From contig JAHBMJ010003638.1 in the NCBI GenBank assembly GCA_018398765.1, positions 75,770-89,731 on the forward strand: a stretch of 13,962 nucleotides of DNA, read 5' to 3'. The position numbers and the translations under genes were made by a program. Under the pieces are notes generated by a model, which did not search any database, had not been told where the DNA came from, and saw nothing but the letters and a program-made list of their open reading frames with translations. Below, in pieces: positions 1 through 7,384 of the stretch. Source of the DNA: Chromera velia. Taxonomy: Eukaryota > Sar > Chromeraceae. Positions within the stretch are counted from its first letter, which is position 1, and each line of letters starts with the position of its first letter.

Positions 1-37
<37 letters not shown>

Positions 38-70
38 GCACGCACACTCATACATTCATTCACACACATA
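1..70. repeat. (CA)n microsatellite
   Basis: Almost pure CA dinucleotides fill positions 1-34 and degrade into a CA-rich stretch to about 70. No gene is visible here. Confidence 0.9.
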
Positions 71-89
71 AACATACACACGTAAAGGA

Positions 90-578
90 TGATTGACTAA
101 CTTACTGACTGACTGCCTGATTGAATGACTGACTGACTTCCTGTCTAGCTGCCTGCATCTGCCTGCTTGCCTGCCTGTCTGATATACTGACTGATTGACT
201 GCTTAACTGACTGAGTGACTGCCTGATTGACTAACTCACTGACTGACTGCCTGATTGAATGACTGACTGACTGACTTCCTCTCTAGCTGCCTGCTTGCCT
301 GCCTGTCTGATATACTGACTGACTGACTGACTGCTTCACTGACTGAGTGACTGACTGATTGACTGTCTCACTGACTGACTGAATGATTGAATGACTGACT
401 GACTTCCTATCTAGCTACCTGCATCTGCCTGCTTGCCTGCCTATCTGATATACTGACTGACTGACCGACTGCTTCACTGACTGAGTGACTGACTGACTGA
501 CTGACTGACTGACTGAGTGAGTGAGTGAGTGAGTGACTGACTGACTGACTGACTGAGTGACTGACTAACTGACTGACT
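90..578. repeat. GACT-based satellite with higher-order units
   Basis: The stretch is built from GACT/CTGA tetranucleotide runs with variants such as GATT, GCCT and GAGT. A longer landmark, GACTTCCT followed by CTAGCTGCCTGC and a GATATACTGAC block, recurs at 135, 273 and 401. This gives higher-order periods of 138 and 128 bp. The open frames across it (Ser-Val-Ser-Gln type on the minus strand) are by-products of the repeat and not genes. Confidence 0.9.
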
Positions 579-932
579 GAACTGCCTGAGTTCCACCTGA
601 GTGTGCCTGCTTGTGTCTCTATGTCTCTGAACCCTGGAGGCACACCACTATCATGATTGTGGGGGGCACCAGGAAGGAAGAAGGAGGAAGGAAGAAGGGA
701 TTCCAAAGGAAAGATGGGAAGAAACTGTCGGACTGATTGACTGACTCACTGACTGACTGACTGACTGAACTGCCTGAGTTCCTACCTGAGTCTGCCTGCC
801 TGTGCCTCTTATGTCTCTCAGCCCCCCTCCGACAGCGGCAGGCACACCACTATCATCATCGGGGGGGGCACCAGAAAGGAAGAAGGACGAAGGAAGAAAG
901 GATTCTGAAGGAAAGAAGGGAGGAAACTCGAT
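579..932. repeat. Two diverged tandem units, 188-bp period
   Basis: The landmark GAACTGCCTGAGTTCC begins at 579 and again at 767. Both copies continue through a Cys-rich-looking tract, GGCACACCACTATCAT, a G run, a CACCAG/GGAAGAAGGA block and a purine-rich GGAAAGA tail. Unit 1 ends in a GACT filler (730-766) that links it to the satellite on its left. Copies differ by point changes and a few small indels. Confidence 0.85.
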
Positions 933-950
933 CGCCGCTTCCCACAGTTT

Positions 951-988
951 GCCGGAGACGGCCGGAGACGGCCGGAGACGGCAGGAGA
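951..988. repeat. 10-bp tandem repeat GCCGGAGACG
   Basis: Three perfect copies of GCCGGAGACG (951-980) are followed by a degenerate partial copy. It lies in otherwise unremarkable sequence upstream of the pseudouridine synthase gene. Confidence 0.9.
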
Positions 989-1552
989 AAACACAGTCAG
1001 ATTCGATCTTTCACCACAGGACAAGCTCTCTTAACGCTCGACTTCGACCACTTTCTTGTTGTTGCTTTTTTTGGGTGGAGAGGTGGAGATGGGTGGAAAG
1101 ATCTCTCATCTCGAATGTTCTACTAGAGAAAATCGCGTCAGAAGCTGAATATTAACCCCGGGGGTTTTTAAAACTAAAAGGGGGTTCGTTTCTATATATG
1201 AAGGCCTCCAGGGCGGCGGCGGCAAGGCTTCCAGCCAAAAAGTAGGTTCATTCACTTTTGGGGGGGGACACCAGGGGTGATCTCAGCATTCTCTCAGCAT
1301 CTCTCAGCAATCTCTCAGCAATGGAAGACGGGGTTTTCATGAATAGCCATGCATCTGGATCGTTGATTCTCGAGTGTCTGGAGTGGAGACGTCCTCACTG
1401 TAGACGTGACCCAAATGTCTTGGTAGATGTGTTGGATCTGCAGAATTCTCGGCCCTCTGTCTCTAATTTCTGTATTTTTGTGGTCCTGGAACAACAACGG
1501 CCAGACACCTCGTGAAAGACACATTCCAGGTGTCCTCTGACATAGCGACACG
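989..1552. other. Upstream region of the pseudouridine synthase gene
   Basis: No convincing gene is seen here. It contains a near-perfect palindrome AACCCC-G-GGGGTT around 1154-1166 and a second GGGGGTT at about 1180. It also has four degenerate CTCTCAGCA copies at 1280-1321. Promoter and 5' UTR must lie here if the downstream ATG is the true start, but I recognise no TATA box or other defined element. Open frames across it (for example 1258-1515) show no recognisable domain. Confidence 0.5.
1280..1321. repeat. Short tandem repeat CTCTCAGCA(A/T)
   Basis: Four copies of a 10-11 bp unit, (T)CTCAGCA followed by TT, T or A, run head to tail and end just before position 1322. Confidence 0.8.
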
Positions 1553-4270
1553 ATGGGACAGAAACGAAGAAACACAGCGAAGTCGGGGAAGGATAAAGAG
1601 AAAGAGAAGCGTAGAAGGCTGAATCCCGCTTCAGCAGACCAAGGAAGGGGCGAGACGGACTTGGAAGGATCTACAGCAGCTGTGGTTCCCAAAAGGCCAG
1701 GCAGTCTGCCCAAGAAAACTTTTGCGCTGCTTGTTTCCTATGTTGGTAGTGGCTTTCATGGGTTGCAGAAGCAGACGGCAGATGGGATGGAAGTGGGAGG
1801 TTTGACAACGATCGAATCTCTTCTTGAGAAGGCACTTGCGGGGTGTGGTGCAATCTCACCAGACAATTTCGGCAGTCTCCAGAAAATTGGATGGACACGG
1901 GCGGCACGTACAGATAAGGGGGTTCATGCTGCATGCAACGTTGTATCGGCCAAGCTCGCGCCGTGGGACCGTCAAGCTGCGAAAGCGGCTGAAGGGGGGG
2001 GAGGCACCGTTCCGCTCTCAACGGAGACGGCAAGAGACGACGGTGCCCAAGATACAGGGGCACTAGGACCGTCTGCTTGTGCCATTACTGCCGGCTTGTC
2101 GCCTCTTGCCAGCGGACGGGCTGGGGGTACCATTTCTGCCTGCCCCTCTGCCTCTGCTGCGGTGCCGTTCTCTGGCGTCCGTTTTGCCTCCCAAATGGGT
2201 GAACTTGCACCCTTCCGCACCAGCGAGAGGGGGGACCAGGCAGGCAGTCCTGACAACTCTCTGCCGCCCGTTGGCCTTGCAGAGAGAGACAGGGCTCTAA
2301 CTTTGAGCCCCCGACCGCTGTCGGCAGGCAGTCCTTCTTTGCAAGGAGGGATAGCGGCCGTTGCGAGCCGTGCTCCCGCGCATGCCCCCTCGTCTGTCTG
2401 CCAAAGATCGCAGGCAGCTTCTCCCCTCCACCCCGCCCCTTCCGCGTCTTCTCTCACCCTGGGTTCTCTCGAACGGGAGGCCACACAACTGCCAACAGAC
2501 TTCATGGAATCGATTGAAGGGGCCACACAAGCAGGGGGGGCTACTGAAATGAGCATGGTCAGCCTGCCATCCCCTGTCTCTGCATCTGGCGCCCTTCCCA
2601 TCCCCTCTCCTGCCCACATGTTGCCTCGCCTCATTGCTGACAGAGAGTCCTCAGCCGCGTGGTCGGCTTCCAGTGCAGCTGCAGAGATGTCCGCAGCCCC
2701 ACTGCAACTGTCAGAGACCCAGAGACTGCCTAGCGGTCCCCATTCCGTTGTCGCTGCCCCTCTCGGCCGTGCCCGTTCTGCAGCCACCTCTGACCCCGAC
2801 TCACGGCCCCCTGGAAGCCCTCCAGCAACCGTGAGGGCTGGTCAGGGAGGTGGTCCGTCCGTTGGGGGAGGGCTAGAGGAGGGCACTGGTGAGTCGCAGC
2901 CGGAGGAGAGGGGGGCAGAGGCGAGGACAAGTGAGAATGCGCAGAGCGTGGGGGTGGTTGATGAGCCAGAGGGGCAGGAGGGGGGTGAGTACGAAGAAGA
3001 GGACTGTTCAGATCTCGAATTGCTCTGTCAATGGAAGGGGGTGCCCGTTTTTGATGCAGAGCGACGTGCTCTGAAGACTCTGGCAGGGAGATTGAGGGAT
3101 TTAATTGAAGAAGTCAACTCTCGTCTCCCCCCATCCGTTCGCTTGACGGGGCTTGTGAAAGTCCCGAAAAGCTTTGACGCACGCCTGATGTGCTCTTGGC
3201 GTCGCTATGAGTACCTATTGCCTGTCTATGCCCTGCGGCCAGTGCGGCTGATCAAGAAACCTCCTGTGTCCACCTCTGCAGAGGTCCAGCCTGAAGCGGC
3301 GGGGACTTCAGGAGAGGAGGGTGCTGCACCAACATTTGATGCTGCATCACAGGGGGCAGTGGGAGAGGATGGCCAACAGCCAGCGCAGGGAGGACAGTCA
3401 CAGCAGCAGCAACAGCAGCAAAGCCGTTCCATCGATCCGTCGCAGCTCCCCCTGAGAGCAGAGAGGGACCCCCCCCCCCCCGGGTGGATGCCCTCAAAGG
3501 AGGAGGTTGAGAGGTTTCAGAAGGTTTTGAAAAAGTTTGAGGGCACCCACAGATTTCACAATTTCACCCAGAAAATTGCGGGATCGGACGGTCAGGCACA
3601 GAGGTATGTGATAGGAATTAAGACAGAAATCATTGAAGTAGCGTATCCTGAACAGAAGGAAGAGGAAACCCCTGATGTCCATATGTCCTCTTCCTCTTCA
3701 TCATCATCCGCCTCCGCTGCCCCTGCCGCTGCTGCTGCCGCTGCTGCTGCATCCTCATTCAGTTCCCCTCCTAGCGGGCGGGGGGGAGTGGGGGGGAAAG
3801 TGGGCGGGCAGCCAAGGGGGGGAGAGTCAGTGCGCTTCATACGTATCACGCTTGAGGCCCAGTCTTTTCTTCTCCACCAGATCCGCAAAATGATCTGTCT
3901 GGCTCTGGAGGAATGTAGGGGGTCTGCGCCAAGCGGGGCGATAGAGAAAGCTCTGCAGCCTTCTTGCAAGGCGTTTGTGCGTCTAGTACCGGGGGAGGGG
4001 CTCCTATTGACCAGTCTTGGGTTTGGGGCGTTCAACGAGCACAAGGCCGCACCGATTGACTCCTTCCCGATCATTCCCGATCTCGGGGGGTCCAAACTCG
4101 CAGAGTCTGTGTGCCAATTTAAGGAGAGCTTGATTTACCCAGAAATTGCCACACTTGAGGGGAATGGACTGTGGCAGCACTTCCTAGACAGTCTCGATGA
4201 GACCCCCTTTCTTGCAATGAACCCTTCGTTCGGGTGTGAATCCGGCGGGGTAGCTGCGTGCAGTGAATGA
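1553..4270 (+). CDS. tRNA pseudouridine synthase, TruA/Pus1 family
   Basis: A 905-residue protein of the TruA/Pus1 family, which isomerises specific uridines in tRNA (and, for Pus1, other RNAs) to pseudouridine. Start: the first ATG, with an in-frame TGA four codons upstream (1538). Residues 1-55 are Lys/Arg-rich, a possible nuclear signal. Residues 57-74 carry the first fold motif (FALLVSYVGSGFHGLQ). Residues 114-126 carry the catalytic motif (RAARTDKGVHA, nucleophile Asp121, codon 1913-1915). Then come FDAR (541-544) with RRYEYLLP, FEGTHRFHNFT (about 662-672), SFLLHQIRKM (771-780) and GEGLLLTSLGF (about 813-823). The end resembles the Pus1 C-terminal tail. Three low-complexity insertions make it far longer than typical family members: about 140-500 (Ala/Ser/Pro/Gly then Glu), about 565-645 (ending in a Gln run) and about 690-760 (Ser and Ala runs). 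No intron is needed to keep the frame. All catalytic-core motifs are present, so it is probably functional. Whether it is Pus1 or Pus3-like cannot be settled by eye. Confidence 0.9.
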   Translation: MGQKRRNTAKSGKDKEKEKRRRLNPASADQGRGETDLEGSTAAVVPKRPGSLPKKTFALLVSYVGSGFHGLQKQTADGMEVGGLTTIESLLEKALAGCGAISPDNFGSLQKIGWTRAARTDKGVHAACNVVSAKLAPWDRQAAKAAEGGGGTVPLSTETARDDGAQDTGALGPSACAITAGLSPLASGRAGGTISACPSASAAVPFSGVRFASQMGELAPFRTSERGDQAGSPDNSLPPVGLAERDRALTLSPRPLSAGSPSLQGGIAAVASRAPAHAPSSVCQRSQAASPLHPAPSASSLTLGSLEREATQLPTDFMESIEGATQAGGATEMSMVSLPSPVSASGALPIPSPAHMLPRLIADRESSAAWSASSAAAEMSAAPLQLSETQRLPSGPHSVVAAPLGRARSAATSDPDSRPPGSPPATVRAGQGGGPSVGGGLEEGTGESQPEERGAEARTSENAQSVGVVDEPEGQEGGEYEEEDCSDLELLCQWKGVPVFDAERRALKTLAGRLRDLIEEVNSRLPPSVRLTGLVKVPKSFDARLMCSWRRYEYLLPVYALRPVRLIKKPPVSTSAEVQPEAAGTSGEEGAAPTFDAASQGAVGEDGQQPAQGGQSQQQQQQQSRSIDPSQLPLRAERDPPPPGWMPSKEEVERFQKVLKKFEGTHRFHNFTQKIAGSDGQAQRYVIGIKTEIIEVAYPEQKEEETPDVHMSSSSSSSSASAAPAAAAAAAAASSFSSPPSGRGGVGGKVGGQPRGGESVRFIRITLEAQSFLLHQIRKMICLALEECRGSAPSGAIEKALQPSCKAFVRLVPGEGLLLTSLGFGAFNEHKAAPIDSFPIIPDLGGSKLAESVCQFKESLIYPEIATLEGNGLWQHFLDSLDETPFLAMNPSFGCESGGVAACSE
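3469..3481. repeat. 13-nt poly-C run inside the gene
   Basis: Thirteen consecutive C residues encode part of an Asp-Pro-Pro-Pro-Pro stretch. The duplicated copy at 4512 begins inside this same run (CCCGGGTGG). That makes the run the likely break point for sequencing or assembly. Confidence 0.9.
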
Positions 4271-4510
4271 TTGCAGGCGGGGGAAGGGGGGGGGTAGTTT
4301 GCTCGGAGGTTAATTGTCATTTGAAGTCACTTCGAACGAGCAGTGGACAATGCGGCGGCCGGGCATCGGACATCGCCGGACGCTCAGTGACTTCATCTTT
4401 CTTAGTAACGATGTTCGATGCATAAATGGTCAACGGTGCATGGCACAGCATACACAAATTGAAATAGTAGAATGGCTCGGATGCAAACACCAATATCAGT
4501 CTAATGATTC
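3479..4510 (+). repeat. Exact 1032-bp duplication, copy 1
   Basis: Positions 3479-4510 recur at 4512-5543 with a constant offset of 1033. Every landmark compared keeps that offset, including G-run lengths and the stop codon (4268 versus 5301). The copy covers the last third of the pseudouridine synthase reading frame plus 240 bp downstream. Confidence 0.95.
4271..4510 (+). other. 3' flank / probable 3' UTR of the synthase gene
   Basis: Non-coding sequence after the TGA stop, starting with a G-rich tract (about 4277-4297). No AATAAA-type polyadenylation signal is obvious. The true continuation of this flank is found after the second copy, from 5544 onward. Confidence 0.6.
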
Positions 4511-4511
4511 N
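4511..4511. other. Single N: assembly junction
   Basis: The only ambiguous base in the window sits exactly between the two identical 1032-bp copies. It reads as a join between two contigs whose overlap was not merged. Confidence 0.9.
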
Positions 4512-5303
4512 CCCGGGTGGATGCCCTCAAAGGAGGAGGTTGAGAGGTTTCAGAAGGTTTTGAAAAAGTTTGAGGGCACCCACAGATTTCACAATTTCAC
4601 CCAGAAAATTGCGGGATCGGACGGTCAGGCACAGAGGTATGTGATAGGAATTAAGACAGAAATCATTGAAGTAGCGTATCCTGAACAGAAGGAAGAGGAA
4701 ACCCCTGATGTCCATATGTCCTCTTCCTCTTCATCATCATCCGCCTCCGCTGCCCCTGCCGCTGCTGCTGCCGCTGCTGCTGCATCCTCATTCAGTTCCC
4801 CTCCTAGCGGGCGGGGGGGAGTGGGGGGGAAAGTGGGCGGGCAGCCAAGGGGGGGAGAGTCAGTGCGCTTCATACGTATCACGCTTGAGGCCCAGTCTTT
4901 TCTTCTCCACCAGATCCGCAAAATGATCTGTCTGGCTCTGGAGGAATGTAGGGGGTCTGCGCCAAGCGGGGCGATAGAGAAAGCTCTGCAGCCTTCTTGC
5001 AAGGCGTTTGTGCGTCTAGTACCGGGGGAGGGGCTCCTATTGACCAGTCTTGGGTTTGGGGCGTTCAACGAGCACAAGGCCGCACCGATTGACTCCTTCC
5101 CGATCATTCCCGATCTCGGGGGGTCCAAACTCGCAGAGTCTGTGTGCCAATTTAAGGAGAGCTTGATTTACCCAGAAATTGCCACACTTGAGGGGAATGG
5201 ACTGTGGCAGCACTTCCTAGACAGTCTCGATGAGACCCCCTTTCTTGCAATGAACCCTTCGTTCGGGTGTGAATCCGGCGGGGTAGCTGCGTGCAGTGAA
5301 TGA
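4512..5303 (+). pseudogene. Second copy of the synthase 3' coding part (likely artefact)
   Basis: This repeats residues from the Pro-Pro-Gly-Trp segment to the C-terminus of the tRNA pseudouridine synthase, with no N-terminal or catalytic Asp region. The open frame reading into it from 4314 is a chimera: its first 65 or so residues come from the 3' flank of copy 1 and it crosses the N. No new start or promoter is visible. If the duplication is an assembly error this entry does not exist in the genome; if real, it is a truncated, catalytically dead fragment. Confidence 0.85.
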
Positions 5304-5543
5304 TTGCAGGCGGGGGAAGGGGGGGGGTAGTTTGCTCGGAGGTTAATTGTCATTTGAAGTCACTTCGAACGAGCAGTGGACAATGCGGCGGCCGGGCATC
5401 GGACATCGCCGGACGCTCAGTGACTTCATCTTTCTTAGTAACGATGTTCGATGCATAAATGGTCAACGGTGCATGGCACAGCATACACAAATTGAAATAG
5501 TAGAATGGCTCGGATGCAAACACCAATATCAGTCTAATGATTC
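4512..5543 (+). repeat. Exact 1032-bp duplication, copy 2
   Basis: Identical to 3479-4510 as far as can be compared by eye. Sequence after 5543 (CATCATTCCTAGC) is new, so this copy carries the real downstream continuation of the locus. Confidence 0.95.
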
Positions 5544-5694
5544 CATCATTCCTAGCATCATTCGACAGACAAGAGCGAGAGATTGATTGATTGATTGATT
5601 GATCGATACGTTCCGCACTAGGCCTAAGTTCAGAGCCAGCTTGAACAGACTTAGAAAGAAATACTAGTAGGTTGATTATTAGCCATATATATAT
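5544..5694. other. Intergenic, with a (GATT)n tract
   Basis: No gene is seen. A GATT tetranucleotide run occupies about 5579-5606, and a short TA run lies at 5685-5695 next to the start of the 99-bp repeat. Confidence 0.7.
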
Positions 5695-5793
5695 ATTGTC
5701 TATATAAGAGTAACGGCTCTAGAATAGTAACGAGGCGGCTAGCAAAGCGGCCCTCAGGCCGCCGAGTTACAGTTTTTTAGTAACTGAAGCTTT
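5695..5793 (+). repeat. 99-bp dispersed hairpin-forming repeat, copy 1
   Basis: Aligns without gaps to 12496-12594 (constant offset 6801), both starting ATTGT and ending GAAGCTTT. From 5707 on only about ten positions differ. It contains an 11/13 inverted repeat (GTAACGAGGCGGC at 5727 against GCCGCCGAGTTAC ending 5770). Inside that is a perfect GCGGCC-CTCA-GGCCGC hairpin (5747-5762), followed by the 19-bp palindrome at 5766-5784. No coding potential. Confidence 0.85.
5766..5784 (+). repeat. 19-bp palindrome GTTACGG-T5-CCGTAAC, copy 1
   Basis: Reads GTTACAGTTTTTTAGTAAC, three changes from the perfect form at 13325-13343 read on the opposite strand. Part of the 99-bp repeat. Confidence 0.75.
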
Positions 5794-5800
5794 CTCCTCT

Positions 5801-5825
5801 CTTTCTCCTCAGTCTGAGAAGAAAG
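5801..5825. repeat. 25-nt near-perfect palindrome
   Basis: CTTTCTCCTCAG, one T, then CTGAGAAGAAAG: arms match at 11 of 12 positions around a single central base. It directly follows the 99-bp repeat. Confidence 0.7.
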
Positions 5826-5978
5826 AGCCCTTTCTTTCATACTTTGCTCCTCTTGCACTTGATGATGACTACATTTTATATCTCTCTTCTTTTTGTAGGC
5901 AAGAGAGTGCAGGAGAGAGCCACGACTAGAAGGACAGGGGACAGAGAAGAATGAATGATAGAAAGAAGGGGATAAACA
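5826..5978. other. Intergenic pyrimidine/purine-rich stretch
   Basis: No gene or RNA gene recognised. A TTCTTTTTGTAG acceptor-like string is present near 5890, but no exon can be assigned to it. Confidence 0.5.
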
Positions 5979-6300
5979 TCGAACCTTCCAATCTACAGCA
6001 CTTCATTTCATCTTCGTCTTCTCCCCCACCTCCCCCTCCTTCTCCTGCCTCTGCTGCTTTTTTCTTCTCTTCCCCTTCCCCTGGTCCTGGTGTGGGTAAG
6101 AACGAGGGTGAGAACGGACAGGGAAGGGAGGGGGGAGAGCTAAGGGGGGAGGGACCAGTCCATCAGGGGGATCTTTCGTCCTCTTTTTCCTTTTCTTCTT
6201 CTCCTTTTTCCTCTTTTTCTCCTTCTTCTTCTTCTTCTTCTTCTTCTTCTTCTTCTTCTTCTTTTTTCTCTTCCTCTTCTTCTTCTCTTCCTATCTTGCT
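5979..6300 (+). repeat. TTC-rich module, copy A
   Basis: Begins TCGAACCTTCCAATCTACAG, then CACTTCATTTCATCTTCG and CTTCCCCTTCCCCTGG. Later come GGGTGAGAA, a G-rich block, GGACCAGTCCATCAGGGGG and a long TTC tract (about 6188-6296). The same order of blocks recurs at 6471-6635 plus 7385-7470. An open frame (5951-6304) over it is almost all Ser, Pro and Phe from the TTC/CTC repeats and is not credible as a gene. Confidence 0.75.
6188..6296. repeat. (TTC)n polypyrimidine tract
   Basis: Nearly uninterrupted C/T sequence dominated by TTC triplets on the + strand, a mirror-symmetric tract of the kind able to form triplex DNA. Confidence 0.85.
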
Positions 6301-6470
6301 TTGAATGATTTACAGATGCCGATTTATGACTCCATATATTCATCATCCTCTTCTCGCTCCCGAATGCAGACTGACAATGTTTATGGCGCCTGTGATACGG
6401 CCAGAGGGGAGGGGGGCCGAACGTCTATCACAAGGCCGGCCAGACCCTCCCCCCCCCCTTTCGAACGCTT
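6301..6470. other. Spacer between module copies
   Basis: No gene seen. It contains G-rich (6405-6418) and C-rich (6446-6459) runs. Short open frames crossing it have no recognisable domain. Confidence 0.5.
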
Positions 6471-6635
6471 TCGAATCTTCCGATCAACAGAAACACTTCA
6501 CTTCATCTTCGTTTTCTCCCCCACCTCCTCCTCCTTCTCCTTCTTCTCCTGCTTTTTTCTTCTCTTCCCCTTCCCCTGGACCTGGTATGGGCAAAAATAA
6601 GGGTGAGAAAGGATAGGGAGGGCAGGGGGGGGAGC
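6471..6635 (+). repeat. TTC-rich module, copy B, left part
   Basis: Starts TCGAATCTTCCGATCAACAG and follows copy A through CACTTCATCTTCG, CTTCCCCTTCCCCTGG and GGGTGAGAAA to GGGGGAGC. There it is cut by the inverted-repeat element. It resumes at 7385. Confidence 0.75.
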
Positions 6636-6907
6636 ATAGTTGCACTAGTACAGTACAGTGTAGAGGTAAAACTAGTATAGTACAGTACAGTACAGTTTGA
6701 GCGGCCTGCTCTGCCCTGCTTCACTAAGTTGGGCAGGCCGCCCGCCGCTCGTCCCACTACCTTTTTATAAGCCTTTAAGCTAAGTTTTAGGCTACTTAAT
6801 TTATTGTAACTTAAAGCCTACTTTTCTTTATGTTTTTAGTAACTTTTTACTAGTATTTTAGTGAGTGCTCATTATGTTTTCATAGTAAACATAAATTAGA
6901 GAAAAAG

Positions 6908-7036
6908 ATGGCTTCAAGTGAAGCCTCTCAAGCACGGGAATACAAGGTTTTTGTTTCATCCCTCGGGTCCTTAGACAAGGTTTTCTATGTTGAAGTCGAG
7001 GGGCGGAGGAAATTCAGGGCAACGATGTCCTTATAG
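6908..7036 (+). CDS. Small ORF inside the MITE-like element
   Basis: A 42-residue frame starting with a normal ATG (MASSEASQAREYK...) and ending at TAG 7034. It has ordinary amino-acid composition, unlike the low-complexity frames around it, but no motif I recognise. It could be the 5' remnant of a host or transposase gene carried by the element. Expression is unproven and the frame may be chance. Confidence 0.25.
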   Translation: MASSEASQAREYKVFVSSLGSLDKVFYVEVEGRRKFRATMSL

Positions 7037-7246
7037 ATAACGTCGGAGTGGGGCAAGGCAGTACACGCTGCGACGCCCCCTCTTCAGCTTAACTGTATAT
7101 CGTCGGGGATGACAGCGTTGCACCTGCTTACAATACAGACACTCCACCTTCATCTCATGAGGCCAACGGAAGTGGTGCCTCTCATTTGATTCATCATGAG
7201 ACGAATCGATGATGATCCACTTGTACCGAGGAGCAATACTCTTCAA
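7031..7246 (-). CDS. Cys/His-containing ORF inside the MITE-like element
   Basis: A 71-residue frame convergent with the small + strand ORF; the two overlap by six bases tail to tail. It contains CLYCKQVQRCH (C-x2-C-x4-C-H) followed by a Lys/Arg-rich stretch and another Cys near the end, which could be part of a zinc finger. No family can be named. It may be the degraded end of a captured or transposase-derived gene, or chance. Confidence 0.25.
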   Translation of the reverse strand: MKSIAPRYKWIIIDSSHDESNERHHFRWPHEMKVECLYCKQVQRCHPRRYTVKLKRGRRSVYCLAPLRRYL

Positions 7247-7384
7247 TAGGACGCTAGAAATAGAAGAAATTTTTTTTTAAGGTCTAGTACAGTAGTACAG
7301 TACAGTGTAGATGTCATAGTACAGTAGTACAGTACAGTATAGTACAGTATAGTACAGTGTAGTACAGTGTACTTGTGCAACTAT

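Larger units (their letters stand above)
6636..7384. mobile_element. MITE-like DNA element with terminal inverted repeats
   Basis: The left end reads ATAGTTGCACTAGTACA and the right end is the reverse complement of ATAGTTGCACAAGTACA, a 16/17 match. Just inside both ends lie arrays of AGTACAGT-type repeats (6646-6697 and 7284-7373). The element interrupts copy B of the TTC-rich module; copy A (GAGCTAAGGGGGG at 6137-6149) serves as an empty site. A TA lies inside each end (6637-6638 and 7382-7383), so a 743-bp element with a TA target duplication is possible, as in Tc1/mariner-type elements. An inner 9-bp inverted repeat GCGGCCTGC/GCAGGCCGC sits at 6701-6741. No transposase domain is recognisable, so it is probably non-autonomous. 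Confidence 0.75.

Noticed and set aside
407-706. Minus-strand open frame rich in Ser-Val-Ser-Gln/His
   Set aside because: A direct translation of the GACT satellite; no domain and no coding evidence.
802-1155. 117-residue open frame upstream of the synthase
   Set aside because: It lies across the 188-bp unit and the 10-bp tandem repeat, is low complexity and has no recognisable motif.
1258-1515. 85-residue open frame just before the synthase ATG
   Set aside because: It begins in a G run and a CTCTCAGCA repeat, has no family resemblance, and is better explained as 5' flanking sequence.
4314-5303. 329-residue open frame that looks like a second synthase
   Set aside because: It crosses the N, and its first 65 or so residues are translated 3' flank. 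The rest is identical to the first gene, so it is a product of the suspected misassembly.
5951-6304. 117-residue Ser/Pro-rich frame
   Set aside because: Composition follows the TTC/CTC tracts; copy B of the same module has a stop soon after, so the frame is not preserved.
6140-6346. Minus-strand Arg/Lys-rich frame
   Set aside because: It is the complement of the TTC tract (GAA/AAG/AGG triplets) and not a basic nuclear protein.
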